64,000 bases of DNA from the NCBI RefSeq assembly GCF_000384335.2, contig NZ_KQ031382.1:3793545-3857544 (forward strand), read 5' to 3'. The notes under the pieces were generated by a model. That model searched no databases, had not been told where the DNA came from, and saw nothing but the letters and a program-made list of their open reading frames with translations. The position numbers and the translations under genes are program-made. The stretch comes from Hyphomicrobium sp. 99. Its GTDB lineage: Bacteria; Pseudomonadota; Alphaproteobacteria; Rhizobiales; Hyphomicrobiaceae. Below are positions 62,992 to 64,000 of this stretch, one piece after another; position 1 is the first letter of the stretch; each line of letters starts with the position of its first letter.

Positions 62992-64000
62992 CTATTTTCT
63001 TCCCCGTCCAGCGAAACGTTCAAGAAGTCCAGGTTTTCTGGGCTCTTCTGCATCTCTCAAGTTCGAGCGCGGCCCCGCCCCGTGGTGTGCATTCCATTCT
63101 TTCTGCGCCTGCGGAGGAAAATCCTCGATGCCCGGCAGACGACGCCCTCCGCGATGAATTTCGGCAGGTGCCTGCGGCTCGAATCGGGAGTCGTAATGTT
63201 GGCCCTGAGGCCCTCCTGGAAGCGGCGGCGTACGTAACAAAGCGTTGCCTGAGAGGGGAGGAAAATTCTCCAGGCCGTCCTCGATCATAACGTTTCCGGG
63301 AGCGATCCAGCTGTCACGATTCTGTCGTGGAGATTCGTTGTGGACAGGATGGGAAATATTCTGCCCCGGAGCACCTGACGAAGGTTGCAGAGCCTCGACC
63401 AACCGTCTTTGCAGATCTCCTGGCGGCGGAGGCGGAGGAATCGAGCCCGACGGGGCATGAGCTGCTTGAGGCCGGGTCTGCTGGATCTGAGGCTGAGCCG
63501 CCTGCGGCGCGGACTGAGCGCCCGCAATCGCGCGGAGCCCGCCCTGCTGCACGATGGATTCGGCCGCCCTGTTCATGCCGGACGCAACGATCGACACCCG
63601 CAGGCGGTCGCCGAGTTGCTCTTCGAACGTTGCGCCGACGATGATGTTCGCATCCGGATCGACTTCCTGCCGGATCCGGCTCGCCGCCTCGTCGACTTCA
63701 TAGAGCGTCATTTCGCGGCCGCCCGAAATCGACAGCAGAAGTCCCTTGGCGCCACGGAGCGTCACATCGTCGAGCAGCGGATTGGCAATCGCCTCTTCCG
63801 CCGCGAGGATAGCGCGCCGCTCGCCGGTGGCTTCACCGGTTCCCATCATCGCGGTGCCCATCCCGCTCATCACGGTTCTGACGTCGGCGAAATCCAGATT
63901 GATCAGACCTTCCTTCAGCACCAGCTCGACGATGCAGGCGACGCCCGAATAGAGCACCTGATCGGCCAGAACGAACGCTTCAGCGAAAGTCGTGCGCTCG
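62992..64000 (-). CDS. ftsZ: cell division protein FtsZ, 3' part (5' end beyond the window)
   Basis: The C-terminal 335 residues or so of the tubulin homologue that forms the division ring. The visible GTPase C-terminal domain runs from [20 protein letters not shown] (catalytic T7-following region) through [22 protein letters not shown] long Pro/Gln-rich linker of about 150 residues follows, then [15 protein letters not shown] and a basic end [12 protein letters not shown], as in rhizobial long FtsZ. The frame stays open to 64000. Confidence 0.95.
   Translation of the reverse strand, partial: ERTTFAEAFVLADQVLYSGVACIVELVLKEGLINLDFADVRTVMSGMGTAMMGTGEATGERRAILAAEEAIANPLLDDVTLRGAKGLLLSISGGREMTLYEVDEAASRIRQEVDPDANIIVGATFEEQLGDRLRVSIVASGMNRAAESIVQQGGLRAIAGAQSAPQAAQPQIQQTRPQAAHAPSGSIPPPPPPGDLQRRLVEALQPSSGAPGQNISHPVHNESPRQNRDSWIAPGNVMIEDGLENFPPLSGNALLRTPPLPGGPQGQHYDSRFEPQAPAEIHRGGRRLPGIEDFPPQAQKEWNAHHGAGPRSNLRDAEEPRKPGLLERFAGRGRK

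Overview
The window reads as a chromosomal core region of an alphaproteobacterium of the order Hyphomicrobiales, most likely Hyphomicrobium or a close relative. The support is gene order (lptC/A-lptB-rpoN-hpf-ptsN; ftsZ-lpxC-bamD-ligA; rpmI-rplT-pheS-pheT), an Irr-type iron box in front of an mbfA gene, an FtsZ C-terminus of the rhizobial type, and high GC. The genus is an inference; no rRNA or other marker settles it. I see no rRNA, tRNA, insertion sequence, prophage or CRISPR array.

1-12.3 kb, accessory metabolism and transport: a small membrane protein, an aldo/keto reductase, an MFS carrier, an alkanesulfonate utilisation set (ssuD-ssuC-ssuB reading left, ssuA reading right from a shared 248-bp region), and an EmrAB-type efflux pump diverging from its TetR regulator, with a second HlyD-type adaptor downstream of tetR. 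12.5-19.9 kb, envelope and nitrogen/phosphotransfer core: RNase D, a three-domain LptC-LptA-LptA fusion, LptB, sigma-54, hibernation factor, EIIA-Ntr, then UppP on the other strand. 20-26.8 kb: GST, epoxyqueuosine reductase QueG, an SDR enzyme, a secreted proline-rich protein, a hydrolase and two glycosyltransferases.

27-36 kb, translation: infC, apparently starting at a non-canonical ATC codon, is separated from rpmI-rplT-pheS-pheT by a block of small genes (cyclic-nucleotide-binding protein, ribbon-helix-helix-like peptide, GtrA, small membrane proteins). The rpmI operon has a clear promoter/operator and a leader of about 300 nt rich in hairpins. A type II NADH dehydrogenase follows. 36-49 kb: lytic transglycosylase, membrane ferritin MbfA with its Irr box, a SulP carrier, a phasin-like protein, LepA, a 1341-residue AsmA protein and a second SulP carrier. 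49-64 kb: UvrD helicase, a small autonomous gene, a membrane-anchored J-domain protein, a DUF3754 protein, PrmA, aminopeptidase P, LigA, BamD, LpxC and the 3' part of FtsZ, which runs off the right edge.

Most of the window is housekeeping, and I do not see a defence island or a biosynthetic cluster. The least expected signals are the LptC-LptA-LptA fusion, a pair of 41-nt hairpins with identical architecture, a conserved asymmetric internal loop and different stem sequences (19082-19122 and 30358-30398), the rpmI operator plus structured leader, the infC start codon, and several well-formed intergenic palindromes next to ptsN, bamD and the 65-residue gene at 51991.
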